Assembly: GCA_032622095.1 (NCBI GenBank)
Contig: CP136064.1
Location: forward strand, 278,465,614 to 278,529,613
Source of the DNA: Siphonodentalium dalli
Taxonomy: Eukaryota > Mollusca > Scaphopoda > Gadilida > Siphonodentaliidae
Length of the DNA: 64,000 bases
Reading direction: 5' to 3'
The position numbers and the translations under genes are program-made. This document shows positions 10,040-23,800 of the stretch, in pieces. Within the stretch, counting starts at the first letter, position 1. Every line of letters begins with the position of its first letter. A model generated the notes under the pieces. It made no database searches. It saw nothing but the letters and a program-made list of their open reading frames with translations, and was not told the DNA's origin.

Positions 10040-10511
10040 TTAAAGGCCCTCTTAATTTTCAAGTCACTGATTTTTTTTAAGTGCCTTGTTATACGGTTTT
10101 AATAACAATCGATGCCATAAAATATGATTAAAATACTAGAATTCATCACCATTTGGAATGTCTGTGTCTCGGAAGGTGCCCGTTAGGTAATAGAAAATAG
10201 CTGAAATCATAAAATCATCTCCCCGTTATGGATCCCAGGATGCAAGAGAGTTCAAAGTGTAGTTTATTTTCAATGGAGGGGAATAACTCTATATCTAAAT
10301 ATATAGTGTTATTCCCCTTCCATTGAAAATAATCGACTTTGTGCAGAAACCTTAGAGACAGAACAGACGTCGATATCTAAACAAAAACAACATGTTCACA
10401 GTTCATTACATCAAATAAGTTGAGAATACAATGTTTTGGTGCTAACTCTTTCAAATGGTATATATTTTATATAATGTAATCTGGGGGTTCGAAAATTAAG
10501 TGGGCCTTTAA
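10040..10511. mobile_element. MITE with TTAAAGGCCC ends
   Basis: The ends read TTAAAGGCCCTCTTAATTTTC and, in complement, TTAAAGGCCCACTTAATTTTC. An internal palindrome at about 10263-10335 pairs tattttcaatggaggggaat with attccccttccattgaaaat. The sequence aataatcaatttaa occurs directly at both borders. Further copies are at about 41620-42011 and 57987-58033 (the latter cut by the Helitron). Confidence 0.85.
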
Positions 10512-11198
10512 TAATCAATTTAACAGCTTTTAGCACGCTTTAAAGTTCGTCCAGTTTTTTTGGGGATTAAATTGTATTACTTTGGCTGGAAGTTGGATTC
10601 AAATTTTGAGATTGACCAATCAGCAGCCAAAAATAAATGGAAATTCCATATCAATGAGAGAGCGTAGGATCTTAACTCGTTTGTTTGGGAAAAGCTCTTT
10701 ATTTCTGAATACACAACAATAACAAGAAATCAATCAAAATGAGTCAACAACAAGGTGCTACAATTAGGTTTTGAGGCCTGTGTTTGAATCAAATGTTGCC
10801 ATCAGGAAAAAGAATTCTTTTTGGTCATTTTTATCAATATACATTTCCTCCCCTGAAACTTATGGTAATGGAAAGTTTCAAATACCTATCAAATAATGAC
10901 ATTTAAATTCATGTTGAACAGATTTGTGTTACAACTGGCGATAGTGTTGCAAATACTGAAATTTAGTGACTTTTACCTGAAGGCAGTTTTTTTGCTATAT
11001 GGCGATCAAAGAAAAGCATTTGTCCACCAAAGTGCATAATGCCGGAATGGCACCTCCTATATACAGGAAACAAGTGCCAGGCTTTCTGAGAGCTCCATAC
11101 CAGCCTATTGAGTTTCACAATTGCAATACATTTGGAGCAGATGAACAGAAATTAAATATGGTTTTCTTGAGATGATTCGTTGATCAGCATGACTCTTA
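10512..11198 (-). other. 3' flank / probable 3' UTR of the PAN-FReD gene
   Basis: Noncoding sequence following the stop codon of the minus-strand PAN-FReD gene. The only AATAAA on that strand is at 10703-10698, about 496 nt beyond the stop. Nothing else is recognised. Confidence 0.5.
10698..10703 (-). promoter_or_regulatory. candidate polyadenylation signal AATAAA
   Basis: AATAAA on the minus strand, the first one after the PAN-FReD stop at 11199. It is a plausible cleavage signal, but position and sequence are the only support. Confidence 0.35.
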
Positions 11199-11836
11199 TT
11201 AAATGTACAGTCTAAAGTTTGTCAGGTTTCTTGTGATTGTATTGCCTGTATTTGGCCACTGAGCTACGAAAAGCTCTGTGGCTTTCATGTGTAGATTCAC
11301 TCCTGCACATTTATCTCCAAACCACCAACCAGAGCCAGTCGAAGCAGCACACCCGCCACAATCTTGATCGTATGTGCAGAAGTTTCTTCCCTTGATGCTT
11401 CCAGGAGAAAGGGTTGTCCCAACACCAAATCCATTGTCCAAGTTTCCCCTGTAAGCATATGCACTACCATAGTCAAGTTTGTATTTTTCTGATTCAGTAC
11501 CCAGTTCGAACCTATAGTATCGATAGTGCTTTAAGAAATCACTTTCGCTGACAAACAAGAGAGTGACGCCACCAATCACAGCTCTCATCTTTTCCAAGCC
11601 CAAAAAGAAGCTCTCTGTTGTCGAAACTGTTCCAAATCCACAACGATATTCTGCCCAACTTCTGTTAAAGCTTAAATTCTCTGGTAACAGCCGGGCCTCG
11701 ATGACTGTTTCTGGACTACCTCCAGGCCATGTTGTGTGGCACAGGAGATCAAATGGATATGGGAAGCCATTTGGTTGTACCTTTATGACCTCTTGCTCAC
11801 CAAGGACATAGCCACTCCTATAAGCATCTTCACAAT
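11199..11836 (-). CDS. exon 3: fibrinogen-related domain
   Basis: The acceptor on the minus strand reads ttatttttcag before 11836. The two leading bases complete an Asp codon with the G of exon 2, giving the DC that opens fibrinogen C-terminal domains. It encodes 211 residues then TAA, close to the usual domain length of 210-220. Landmarks in order: DLLCHTTWPGG, ETVIEARLL, NRSWAEYRCGFG, ESFFLGLEKM, YRFELGT, NFCTYDQDCGGCA, GSGWWFGDKCAGVNLH and the terminal TNFRLYI. The Cys pair around the binding pocket is kept, but the aspartate-rich calcium loop is compressed, so calcium or acetyl-group binding is uncertain. Confidence 0.93.
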
Positions 11837-14800
11837 CTGAAAAATAATATATAGTTCTACGATGTGCATTTGAATATTCAATTGTAGGTATATAATTAAC
11901 CCTTTACCCAACAGAACGGCCCTGTGCCAATGCATTCTCTTATATTTGCGAGTCGACCATAGGTCGCCTCGCATATATAAGAGAATGCATTGGCTTAACA
12001 CATATTAAAAATGATAAAATTGTCAAAGAATGTAGTAAAATATTATAAAAATTGTTAAAACATGTAAGAAAAAGTTATAAAATTGTTAAAGAATGTAAGA
12101 AAAAATGGTAAAAAGTGTTTAAAAAAAGATTTTTTTAGGCCAATGCATTCTCTTATATATGCGAGGCGACCTATGGTCGACTCGCATATATAAAAGAGAA
12201 TGCATTGGCACAGGGCATAACTGTAACATCACAATGTGGTCAATGAATCGGTTCCAATGATATCCATATTTGTATGGTGTTATTGAGACAGACCGAAGAT
12301 ATTTTAGGCTGTTGAAGCTTTATTTTGTGCGTTTTTGGCCGTTTTGTTGGGTAAAGGGTTAAAGGGACTCAATGCGTTCAGTGGATTTATTCGAAAATAA
12401 CGTGATAAAGGTCTCTTAGACAACTATCACCAGCATGTACATGTAAACATTTAATAGATTGACTTTTTCTTATTTTCTTACTGTAAAAGTTTTGTTTAAA
12501 TAACATTTATTTCAACACATGATACCTTGTTATTGGAGTAATATCAATAATGAATAAAGGGGGTGGGATTGGGTTTATAACCCCCTAAGAGGTGGGATTG
12601 GGATTATAACCCCCTAAGGGGGTGGGATTGGGTTTATAACCCCCTAAGGGGTGGGATTGGGTTTATAACCCCATAAGGGGTGGGATTGGGTTTATAACTC
12701 CCTAAGGGGGTGTGGGATTGGGTTTATAACCCCATAACTTTGGTAAACATTTTCACTGAACAGTTGGAAATTTCATGCCTGACACAACATTTGTTGGAAA
12801 TTTCATGCCTGACACAACATTAGTTGGAAATTTCATGCCTGACTCAACATTAGTTGGAAATTTCATGCCTGACACAACATTAGTTGGAAATTTCATGCCT
12901 GACTCAACATTAGTTGGAAATTTCATGCCTGACACAACATTAGTTGGAAATTTCATGCCTGACTCAACATTATTTGGAAAATTTCATGCCTGACTCAACA
13001 TTAGTTGGAAATTTCATGCCTGACACAACATTAGTTGGAAATTTCATGCCTGACACAACATTAGTTGGAAATTTCATGCCTGACACAACATTAGTTGGAA
13101 ATTTCATGCCTGACACAACATTAGTTGGAAATTTCATGCCTGACTCAACATTAGTTGGAAATTTCATGCCTGACACAACATTAGTTGGAAATTTTACACG
13201 ACATATAGGTTGAAATTGTTCTCATTTCTACTTCTGGTAAAAAAAAAATGGTTTTCAGGTTGGAAAGCTTGAGGTACCAGTTGGAACGTCTGCAAACCTG
13301 TTTTTTTTTGGAGAATGTGGGGGTGCAGTTGGAAATTTCAAGGCAAACACCATGGGGACAACCAATATGTCCTTATATAATAGAAGCTTACCTAATGGGT
13401 ATGTGCCATGAAGATCTCCCATGAAGTATGTATCACATTGACAGCTCTGTGTTACACGATCCCATGATTCCCCGTTGGAGCACTCCTACAAATCAATGGG
13501 AGAAAATGTCAGTTTGCATTTCGTTAAAAATAAGTATAAAATATATAAATTTAAACCGAGTGCGCCACTTTAAAAAATGCATCGCTATAAATATCAGACA
13601 TATGATGTCTGTAGCAATGCAATTTTTATAGCGGCACACACACTGGGATTAATTAAGTAATAACTCTTGTTTTGATTAAGGTTATGCTGTTATAACCGAA
13701 AAGTTTGAAGATAAATTCTGTAACGTGCGTTTTGTAGTGATAGAACATTTTTCTTTAACCCTTTGAACCCTGGTTCTCTAAAGCGAGTTGTACCCCGACC
13801 CCGGGCTCCCATAGGTATTTTGACCTATTGTAGACACGTGTTAATTTATGCGCATGGTATTGGTTATATTCAAGTATCGCCACATGTCTGACACTTTACA
13901 TGTATGTTTCCCATGGACCACTGAGTATTTTAAGATCGGGATACTTTGCCATCTGATCACTCCCTGGTAACGGTTGCTATGCAACTACCCGAAATTGAAA
14001 GTATTATAGCTTTTATCGTCGTAAATAAGTGCTAGGAGATGGCGTTTTCGATTCAGTCAGCACCTTGTTGTGAAATATTAGACATATCTATCCAGAAGAT
14101 TGAAACTAACTGTTATTTAAAGGTAGAAACGGTTGCTAAGCAAACACCCCAAATGATCGAATGACTCCATTGCGCTGATAATGCAATTGTATTATGCCCC
14201 ATGTTAGACATAGCTTATGCGTATGGTGTTGGTTGTGTTGAAAAGGAGCCACATTTCTGAAACTGTATATGTACATCGGGGTTGGGGCGATTACATGCCA
14301 ATGTAATCGATTACGATTACAATTACTTTTTATTTACATGATTACGATTACTGATTTTTTCCCAATGTAATCGATTATGATTAAAATTACATTGTACATT
14401 TACATGTATTGGAAAGGTTTCATCATGAAGTTATATACCAACTTATTGGGAATACATTATGTTTTATGTGTATTTATTTATGTAAATATATTTTAATTTA
14501 TTTTTAATTTTCTTACATGCATTCAAAAAATTATAAATTATTTTCATGTTCTGCTAGATTCAATACCCAACACAGTGAAGATAACACTAAGATTTATTTG
14601 ATATCATCTATTGTTAATTCTGATGAGGATTAAATGAGGCCGAACTCCATGAGTGCAGTAAATGTCAAACCAGCTAATTTGGTCTACCGATGTACATCAC
14701 ACTTACTTTGTCCAGTTAATTAGCCCTATTGTACCAGTGTGGCCATTGTCCACAGCAGTCCCAATTCAATTTAATCATAATTGAAGTCGACTAGCCTACT

Positions 14801-17800
14801 AATATTTCTTGGAAACGGCCCACTCGCACCAGGGCCCAATCACCCCAGTCGACCCGGGGCAGCTCGACCCGAGCCAGTTCGCCTCGGGCAAACTCGGTCC
14901 ATTTCATTGTATGTATCACAAGTTTATAGCCATTCATGCTGTATTCAACAATGTGTGTTGTTATCTGTGTCCACTGCCAGAATGTACATACACACTGTAC
15001 CACTAACATAATACACGACAAAATTGTACTAACTTTCTAATATGTTGTTTGTATCTTTGCACACTCCACAGTATGAGACTATGAGTATCCAACAGCCATC
15101 CATATGGATATTTTAGTAAAAGTAATCAAAACGTAATCAAAATGGAATCGTGATTAAAGGTACATTTGAAAGTAATCGATTACGATTACGATTACGATTA
15201 CTTGTAATCAAGAAATGTCATGATTACTGATTACAGACGATTACTCAACCTAATCTAAATATATACGTTAAACTTAAGAAATGGGGTTTCTGCGATGGTC
15301 CAAACGTGACACCAAATCGAAGGCATCACACCTTTCGTATGCGATAGTGCAATTGAAACTCTCTGTCTATTACTCGTCGATACAATTATGTCTCTGTATA
15401 TTACTCGTCGGTTCATGTGAGCCATTTCCGTTTAATGTGTGCAGATATTTTGTAACGGAGGGCGCACACGCTATAAACATATCACGGATATTTCTCATTA
15501 TTTTCAGCATCGAACAGTCACAAATGTCGATATCTGGCGTCGTAAATATCTCATTAAAATGTTATCATTAGCTTTCAGCATCGAAAACGAAAACTATAGT
15601 GGAGTCAAGTAAGGTAGGACATCTTTAACGGTGCTCCTGGAATCATTATCTCAATAGGGGTCCGCACTAATACCATGGGAATCGATGTTCAACTTCACCG
15701 GATCTTGGGCATTTAATTGTATACGGACTTCATATGTTTCAGAAAGTCATAGCAAGTTCGGTTCCGATTTTCTGCAGAATATATGAAACAATAAAGAGTG
15801 TGTCTGTTATATCTCAAAGATTGAAAACAGCTTCGAATTTGTAACCACTTTTTGTAATAAATTTTATAGTATACTCAGATTGTCGGCAGTTTGTGTATTT
15901 AACCACCAATATTAAAACTCGACTAAAGTGACAAATATTCCTACTAGTCCAGTCACATTAGGCGTGAATGGGGAAAAGTAAGGAAATAAATCCGGGAAAA
16001 CTGATTTTTTTTATATTATTTAGGCCATAACATCGCGGATGCGTCACGAAAAGTCCCCTAAAATCGGAGTTGAGCTTTCGGAGTTAACCAATTTTGTCCA
16101 TAAAAAAATAAAAACTTTTAAGTTTTTCACAATCATAGGAATAATAGGATGATATAACAATTTTTCAGCCGAAACATATACCAAATGTACTCAATATTGT
16201 TCAATACACAATTCTCGAACCAGAGATACAAATTCAACGGGGGGATTTGAATGAATTTCGCGGATTTGGATATAAAATAACATAATGACCCCAAAAAATT
16301 ACGATTATTTCAGACAAACTGTCCTATTCGATGTCAAATTTATCGGGCTATTCACTACGTAGGCGCAATCAATTTGTATTAAAAACTGCACAGACATCAC
16401 TCCTGCAATATAATATGCGGGATTAGCAACTATACCCATGATAAGTTGTCAATACTTGTAAAAACACAACCCTACCCCCATAACTGGCTCTCGTCACATT
16501 TTGCTCTTCCGCTAGTCCAAGTGCTTGTTGTAGAAAACACACCAACTGTGAAAAGGGCGATAAAAGCATGGAACTTGGCATATATGTTCCTTATACGCTA
16601 CTGCTCATTTTCACATGTGGCGACATTTGCAACAGGCTCTTCTTAGCAACGGTTGCTAGGCAACTACCCGGCATCGGATTAATGCATATGACTGATATTA
16701 TATGTGTTCTAACAAACTAAACTACGTCGTGTAGCATGTTTATGGTGGACATAATTATTGTCAGTTTTGACCTGACTGACAAATTACCATATTTCTTACT
16801 TACAAGGGTGGCGGTTGCTAAGGACACACACACAATCTAAAAATGCACATATGACTGATATTATGGTAGCTTTAACAAACTAAACTACACCTAATAGCAC
16901 TTTTATGTTGAAAACAATTAGAATAGTTGTTGTTAGTGTTGAGCTGGCTGAAAAAAATACCATATAATTCTTACTTATATGAGTGGTAACTGTTGCCAGG
17001 GTCATACCCGAAATACAAAAATGCACATATGACTGATATTATGGTAGTATTAACGTTTTTATGTGAAAACAATTATAAACGTTAGTGTGAGCCTAACCAG
17101 AATATGGGTACAATTATCCGTTATGCTCCATCAGTTTAGATATCGGGAATTCAAAGTGAAAGTTGAAAAGTTGTTGCTTATATTTAATATGAGGCATGGC
17201 CATGATAGTTATATAAGCCATAGACCCACACAGCTAGTTATATAATATAAGACATTGACCCACTCTACGCAAATACCCAAGTGCCCACAGATATACCATG
17301 TACTAAGATACCATAGACCAATTCCGATGCACAATGCATTAGTGTACCATGGATTCAGGAAACTATATATGGTATGAACATAATTATCAGACAGTTTTAT
17401 GACAGACCAACCTATATATAGATATTGGACCGATGCCACATATACGAAAGTTAAGGATGGGGGGCCCTTATAAATAGCCCATACACACGTGACATGGCAC
17501 TGTAGGTTGGCCATGGACACATACCCATACGTGTAGGCCATGGACCAAGGCCGATATATGTATGTCATATTGCATTGTACCCAGGCATAAGCAGGTGTCT
17601 GTCTATATGTAGGATATGGACCCACCCCTTATACGTGATATATCTACACCAAAGACCCAGGCAAGTTTAAATAGTGTTAATACACAAGTGACTATAATGA
17701 TGTATGCAGTGATACAGGTGCCTTTATGTAGGACATGGGTACAGGTCCCTAAATAAAAGCTACGGCACCGGCGTTATTAATCATTTCATAGATTCACATA

Positions 17801-20800
17801 TACGCTGGTAGGCAATGGACTGATCCACATATATAGGAGACACATGGACCCCATGTCTACGGGTAAGTCATGGACCAAAATGCATGTGCATGGATCCACG
17901 TCTCTCTATGAATACCATATACGTACGTCCGTTTTCAGCCATTCGACCAACGCCCTAAAGGATGGAGGTCCCTATCGATTGGCCGTGTGCACCACCATAG
18001 CTTGGCTGTGGACCCAGGCGAATATAGGTAGGAAATTGAGACGGGCCACTATGGACAGCCCATGTATCCAGGCTGATTTAGTTATGACCTTATTACCAGA
18101 CATTTATATGTAAGACATGAACCCACCCCATGAATGTACATGTTACATGACTATCTAGGTTATAACCACAGGCACGCATACGATATCGACCCATATGAAC
18201 ACCACATGTAGTACAGATACACAGGTGTATATAGTTATGAACGCATGACATGTACCCAGGTCTATACGGCAAATCAATAGAACGAACCCTAAATAGTATA
18301 GCATCGGTCCAGGCCCCTTTCTATGACATGGACACAGTTGTTAAGACACGTCACTGGATGCTGTTCCTTAGTAACTGTGGGTTGGTAATGGGCCCATGGC
18401 TGCCCATGTAAATGGGTATTGGTCACCGGTTCCAAAGGGTAGTTCATGGTATCTCAGTCTGAAAAATATAGGCCACGCTCATGTACGAGCTCATATAGAC
18501 TTGTAAATGACTCATGACCATGTATTGGCATATATGTAGTTATGGCATGGATATGAAGGAAACACAGTTAGTTTATACCGTATAGCAACTGGTATGCGAA
18601 TGCTACCACACCGTGATATAGTGTTCTGCATGCGAATGTCCGATTCCATGGGGGGGGGGGGGGGGGGTTTCAGGTGGTATCGACATAAATGTGGGTCAAT
18701 ATTTTTACATGTCTCATTAAAATGTATTCCAACAATCGATTGATGGAAGAAACAATAATAAACTCCACACTATGTGATTCTGATAAAACTAACTGAATAG
18801 TCTGTCAGTTTAAAGAAGATTTGTCAATGGTAGGTGGTTACCTAGCAACAATGATACCTCAATACCTATTTGCCACACGAGAATCACACGAGAATGCAGC
18901 AGTACACAACACAACAACCTTTAGTTATGCATTATTGTCAATATAAGCATAATATGGCATATTATGAAACAATTATATCATGCAAATTTCCCGAAACTCA
19001 TACCATATTATGAAACAGTTATATCAGTTAAATTACCAGAAACTCATACATATGGTATGCTTTCAAAGGTGGATATGTCCATAGCAACCATTACACACCC
19101 GTTAGGTAACGAATGCGGCAACTTTACTGTCATGTTCACACTAACAATAATTATAATAATTGTTTTCAATATAAAAATGTTACATGACGTAGTTTAGTTT
19201 GTTAAAACTACCATAATATCAGCCATGTGTGCATTTTTCGATGTCTGGTATGTCCTTAGCAACCGTTACCAGAAATATATAGTAATTTTTAAAGTCGAAC
19301 TAACAATAACTATTACAATTGTTTCACCATAAAATGATACTGACGTAGTTTATATTAGTTTGTCAAAACTACCATAATATCAGTCAGCTCGGCATTTTTC
19401 AATTTCGGGTATGTCCCTAGCAACCGTTACCACCCCTGTAAGTAAGAACTATGGTAATTTTCCAGCCAGATCCACTCGAACAACAACTAATATTATTTTC
19501 ACCATAAAAATGCTGCATGACGTAGGTTAGATTGTTAAAACTGCCATAATATCAGTCATATTTGTATTTCTTCGATGTGGGATAGTTGCCTAGCAACCGT
19601 TGCCAAGGAATGACCTGCCGCGACGTCTATACATCTGAAAATGATTAATAGTGTATAAGGAACCTATGTGCCAAGTTTCATAGTGTTATCACCATTTGCG
19701 CAATTGTTATGTCAAACGCCAGGACTATTATGTGGTATTTTTGCCTTTCAGACACTCAAAGCCATGGCGTACGTTTTAGGGGGTAGTGTTATGTTTCCGG
19801 CTATAAAATCTAAGGATGGTGATGGTTCGATATATCTCATCACTTTCCTGTTCTGATCTAACCACTGTTCTAGTATAATGGTTCATATTTTAGCTCATTG
19901 TCGTCTGAATATCTTTACTCGCCCTCTTTTGTTAGGAAAATTTTGAATCACCGCAGGGTGTGGGGGGGGGGGGGGGGGGGGGTCGTGAAAAAATTTACAC
20001 ATACAGGGCCCCAAAATTTACAGCCCTTTTGCTACCCACCCACCCTTTTTGTGCAAAAACATTATTTTTTTCCGCCTGATTTTTTTGGACCCACCCCCTA
20101 AAATAAGAAAAAAAATCATTTTAAATCTATTCAAGACCAAATCAAACAGAACCAAAGGTAAGTTTTAAATTGGTCCGTTTCTGGCAGATTCCAAGTGTTC
20201 TTGATGCTACCCCGCATAACAGGCTATATATAGCCTCACTAAATTCACACTCTGTGAACACTCTGTGAACATCATTCTGAAGCTAGTTCTCCATTATTGA
20301 TCAATGTCTGAACAGAATCAGGTCCCCAGAGTGTGATTGTGGTGAGGCTAGACCGCTATGCGGGGGAGCATCACTAAACTCACCCTTTGGGGACCTCATT
20401 CTGCATATGTCAGCACCGTATTTCCATTTTCCAGGCCTGAATGAACCATACCTTGCCCATGTTTGTAAGTAATCCAGGTGATTGAGTTTTCATTTATCAC
20501 ATGTGTAACTGACAATATAAATTTGAGGTAGTATCCAGTAGTATCAGGTAGTATTTCATTCATTGAGTAAACTACCAAGTATTATGAACTGTGAATTCCA
20601 ATTAGGTCCACTAATGACGGAATGTACTCTCACTTATAGTGTTTTATGTCACACGCCTGCATATACAATACTTATTATTTGTTTTAAAATAACACCTTGT
20701 GATGTATAAACGTCATTTACTTCTTAGCAACAATGTTGGGTAAAGAACAAAACTGGAATATGGCCATTGTACTAATAACACAGTAAATCACTTTCATTTT

Positions 20801-23800
20801 CCATCAAATTTATATTGTCCGTTTTAATACATGTCTTTAATACCGGTATTATTAATCAGATTTATATCAAGTATATTTTCATATTTTATTTTACTGTTTA
20901 AGTTTAATTTGATTTTGCCTTTCTTGCGAAGAACGCTCAGTACCTGTGCATATTGTCTTAGTATTTCCTTGGAAAAGTCAGATGTTATCATTTCATTTGA
21001 TTAGGATAAATATTATTTATGCTGGCAAAAGTATCAAACAATTGAAAAACTATCAACGGTTATGATGTTGTTTTCGACATTGAAAAATACATTTTGAAAT
21101 AAAAAGTGTTTTATTCTACAGTATGCACAGATATTGTGAGGTAATATTTATAGTGCCAATAAGCCAATATTGTGTTTAATTTTTACATAAATAGTCCAGT
21201 TACTAATTAATGACTTCTTCACTGTTGTTCCCAAAAAGGTGCCACCAACCATCATATCAGAACACCTTATAGCCATACCTGCAATGCCAGTTATATAGTA
21301 TAGTATCACTCTTTGGAGTCAAATAAACAGGCTGGCATGTTTATTTTTTAATTTGAGGTATTTTGTTAGCCAGCACTCTGCAGTACTGGTATTATTTGGT
21401 CATTAGACATGCCAGAGTGAAAATGCCGGCACTATTCAATATTAATTTGAGGTGAAATGCAAACCAGCACTCCTATTCAGTCATCACTTTTATTTGGCAC
21501 CAGAGAGTACTTTATCTTATACCTACATATGTTCTTAAGTGTTGGTTAAGGTCATAATCTATTTTAGAACACATTTATTAGTGAAAACAACTTAAAACAA
21601 TGTCCATAATGTGGGCTGAAAAACATTTGCACAAACTCCCCTGTATTACTTATATCTTATACCTACCCTGTTCCTAAGTGTCTGTAAAGGCCATAACCTG
21701 CCTTAGAACACAATTATTAATGAATATATTTGAAAACAACTTAAAACAAGGGCAAAAATGTGAATAGAAAAAAAATTGCACAAACTCATTTTTTCGGGCC
21801 TCTTCGGACCCGCCCTGTATGATAAAACTTTTGTGCGACCCCCCCCCCCCCTGATCACCGTGCGATTTATATGCTCTCTTCGCCAATAAATGTCATCACA
21901 ATTATGGAATATCGACTGTTAGTAAGCTCTAGCATCAATTACGCATATCTATCGACACCTGCTTCATGGCGGACGGGTGTGTGTGAAGATTGAGTCCGTA
22001 AATTAGCCTACATATGACTGCATTCGCATATTAATGGAATTTCGTCAGAATTTGCACCATTACGAAAAATCATGATATCTCAAAAAGCTCAACTCTGATT
22101 CTAGGGGACTTTTGGCAAGTTGTTCATAAACATGTTCTTATTAATCCCTGAAAAATTCAGCTTTCCCGGATTTTTTGCACTAGTGAAACCTAATGTGCCT
22201 GGACTATACCACTGGATCTGGGCGTAAAGTCTGATACCGAAACTTCGACGTAAAACCAGCATTATCCCAACAGATTTCACTAGCTGGTTCACGTCGAAGG
22301 AAACAAACGGACTCACATAAAGACTTACTCAAGTTTGAGTTTAGTTTGAGCAGGCTTTTTCTTCAGAGCAGAATGGAAGATTAAAAAGCGTAGTCCCAAA
22401 TTAATAACAATCAATGTCATAAAAATATAATAATTTTGCGGCTGTGTGATTGGGCGATCTATTCCTAATTTAGCAAAATAAAGAACGTTTAATTTATATG
22501 TCAACGATTGGAAGTTGAGTTGATTTGTTGCGTAATAGTAATGATGCTCGTCTATAGTATTATTCGTGCGTCAGGCGCCATGGGAGAGGGCCGTGCCCAG
22601 ATATTAATTGGTTGCATTAAAATTTTGTCGATATGTAATTAGGCATATACAGTGGGGAGTATCATACTGCCGCACAACTCGACCAAAATCCAAAGCAATT
22701 TGTTATCTGTGCAGGTGATAGAATCATGGGAATCGTTTTGTTCTCATGATATATAACGGCCGGGTTCATTAAACCCTTAAATGGCAATATGAGCCAGAAT
22801 AGAGCACGGGAGAGGCCGTATACACAGGCAGTATACTCTGATGCATTATGGTAATGGGATATACACTAAGCATACATTTGTATATTGTGAAAATTGACTT
22901 GCTGTGTCATACACCCGCGGTTTTATTAACCCTTTAAAGGTACTCAACCCGTAAAGAGGGTCCCCATCTCAACAGATTCCAACAACAACAATCCGATCGG
23001 AGGGTCCTATATTACTATTTCTTTGGCTTTGGGGGTAAAAAATATTTGATTCGAGTCGAGGAACCCATCAAACAAAGCTCAGAGTTATTAGATATTGATT
23101 TTTGAAATTTGTTATAAACTCGAGATGAGTACTGCTAACTGCCGTAATCTGCTCTGGATGTGTTCTCCAAATCTATTCAAACAGACAAGGATGGATAACT
23201 CTAAAATCAAGTGGTAATTTTAACGCAATTTTGACCGAGTTCTGGGCCAGATAGTATTCCCGATAATGAAAAATAATAGATTTCTAAAATCGATATCTAA
23301 CAAATCTGAGCTTTGATGGGTGACTTCCTCGACTCGAATCAAATATTTTTGACCCCCGAAGCCATTGAAATAGTAATTGAGAGGAGTTTTATCGGGTTGA
23401 GTACCTTTAAATGCCAATGTTGGGTAAAAGAATCAGGGAGAGCCCTGGAACACACAGAGACCGGATCAAACTATATTACTTTATTGAAGTTCAACGAAGA
23501 ATTATTTGGAGAGCAGGGTGTTAATGGAAAATATTAGATCGACGGGGGTTAAATCGATGGGGCATATCTGGGTGTTTGGCGATATCTGGGTGATTGTGCT
23601 AGTAGTTCACGCGTATACATTAGACGTTATAATATGATACACGAACATCATAAGCACACTAGTTCGATAAAAGATGATAAGTGGGTTTTAAATATTGAGA
23701 TGTATCAATCAATTTAGTGGGTTGGACTAAGTTCCCGAGGACACCTGGCTATCCCCATGAAGATACAGATGTTTCAAAGAAATGTCCAGGTGCTCCTTTG

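Larger units (their letters stand above)
15948..22215. mobile_element. large inverted-repeat (foldback-like) structure
   Basis: Outer arms at about 15948-16080 and 22081-22209 are reverse complements in blocks: tagtccag.cacattagg, aatccgggaaa.ctga and aaaagtcccctaaaatcgga (with substitutions). Inner arms at about 16440-17110 and 18960-19835 are also inverted copies, each built of about 170-bp subrepeats with gactgatattatggtagttt and gcaacggttgcta phrases. The centre (17.2-18.6 kb) is a degenerate tandem repeat. No transposase frame is present. Divergence suggests great age. Confidence 0.6.

Noticed and set aside
12753-13213. Small repetitive frames (GNFMPDTTLV type and its reverse)
   Set aside because: A 30-bp minisatellite inside an intron; the frame breaks at the single-base insertion, and both strands are equally open.
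17209-17625. 138-codon minus-strand frame
   Set aside because: It lies entirely within a degenerate tandem repeat and shows no conserved pattern between units.
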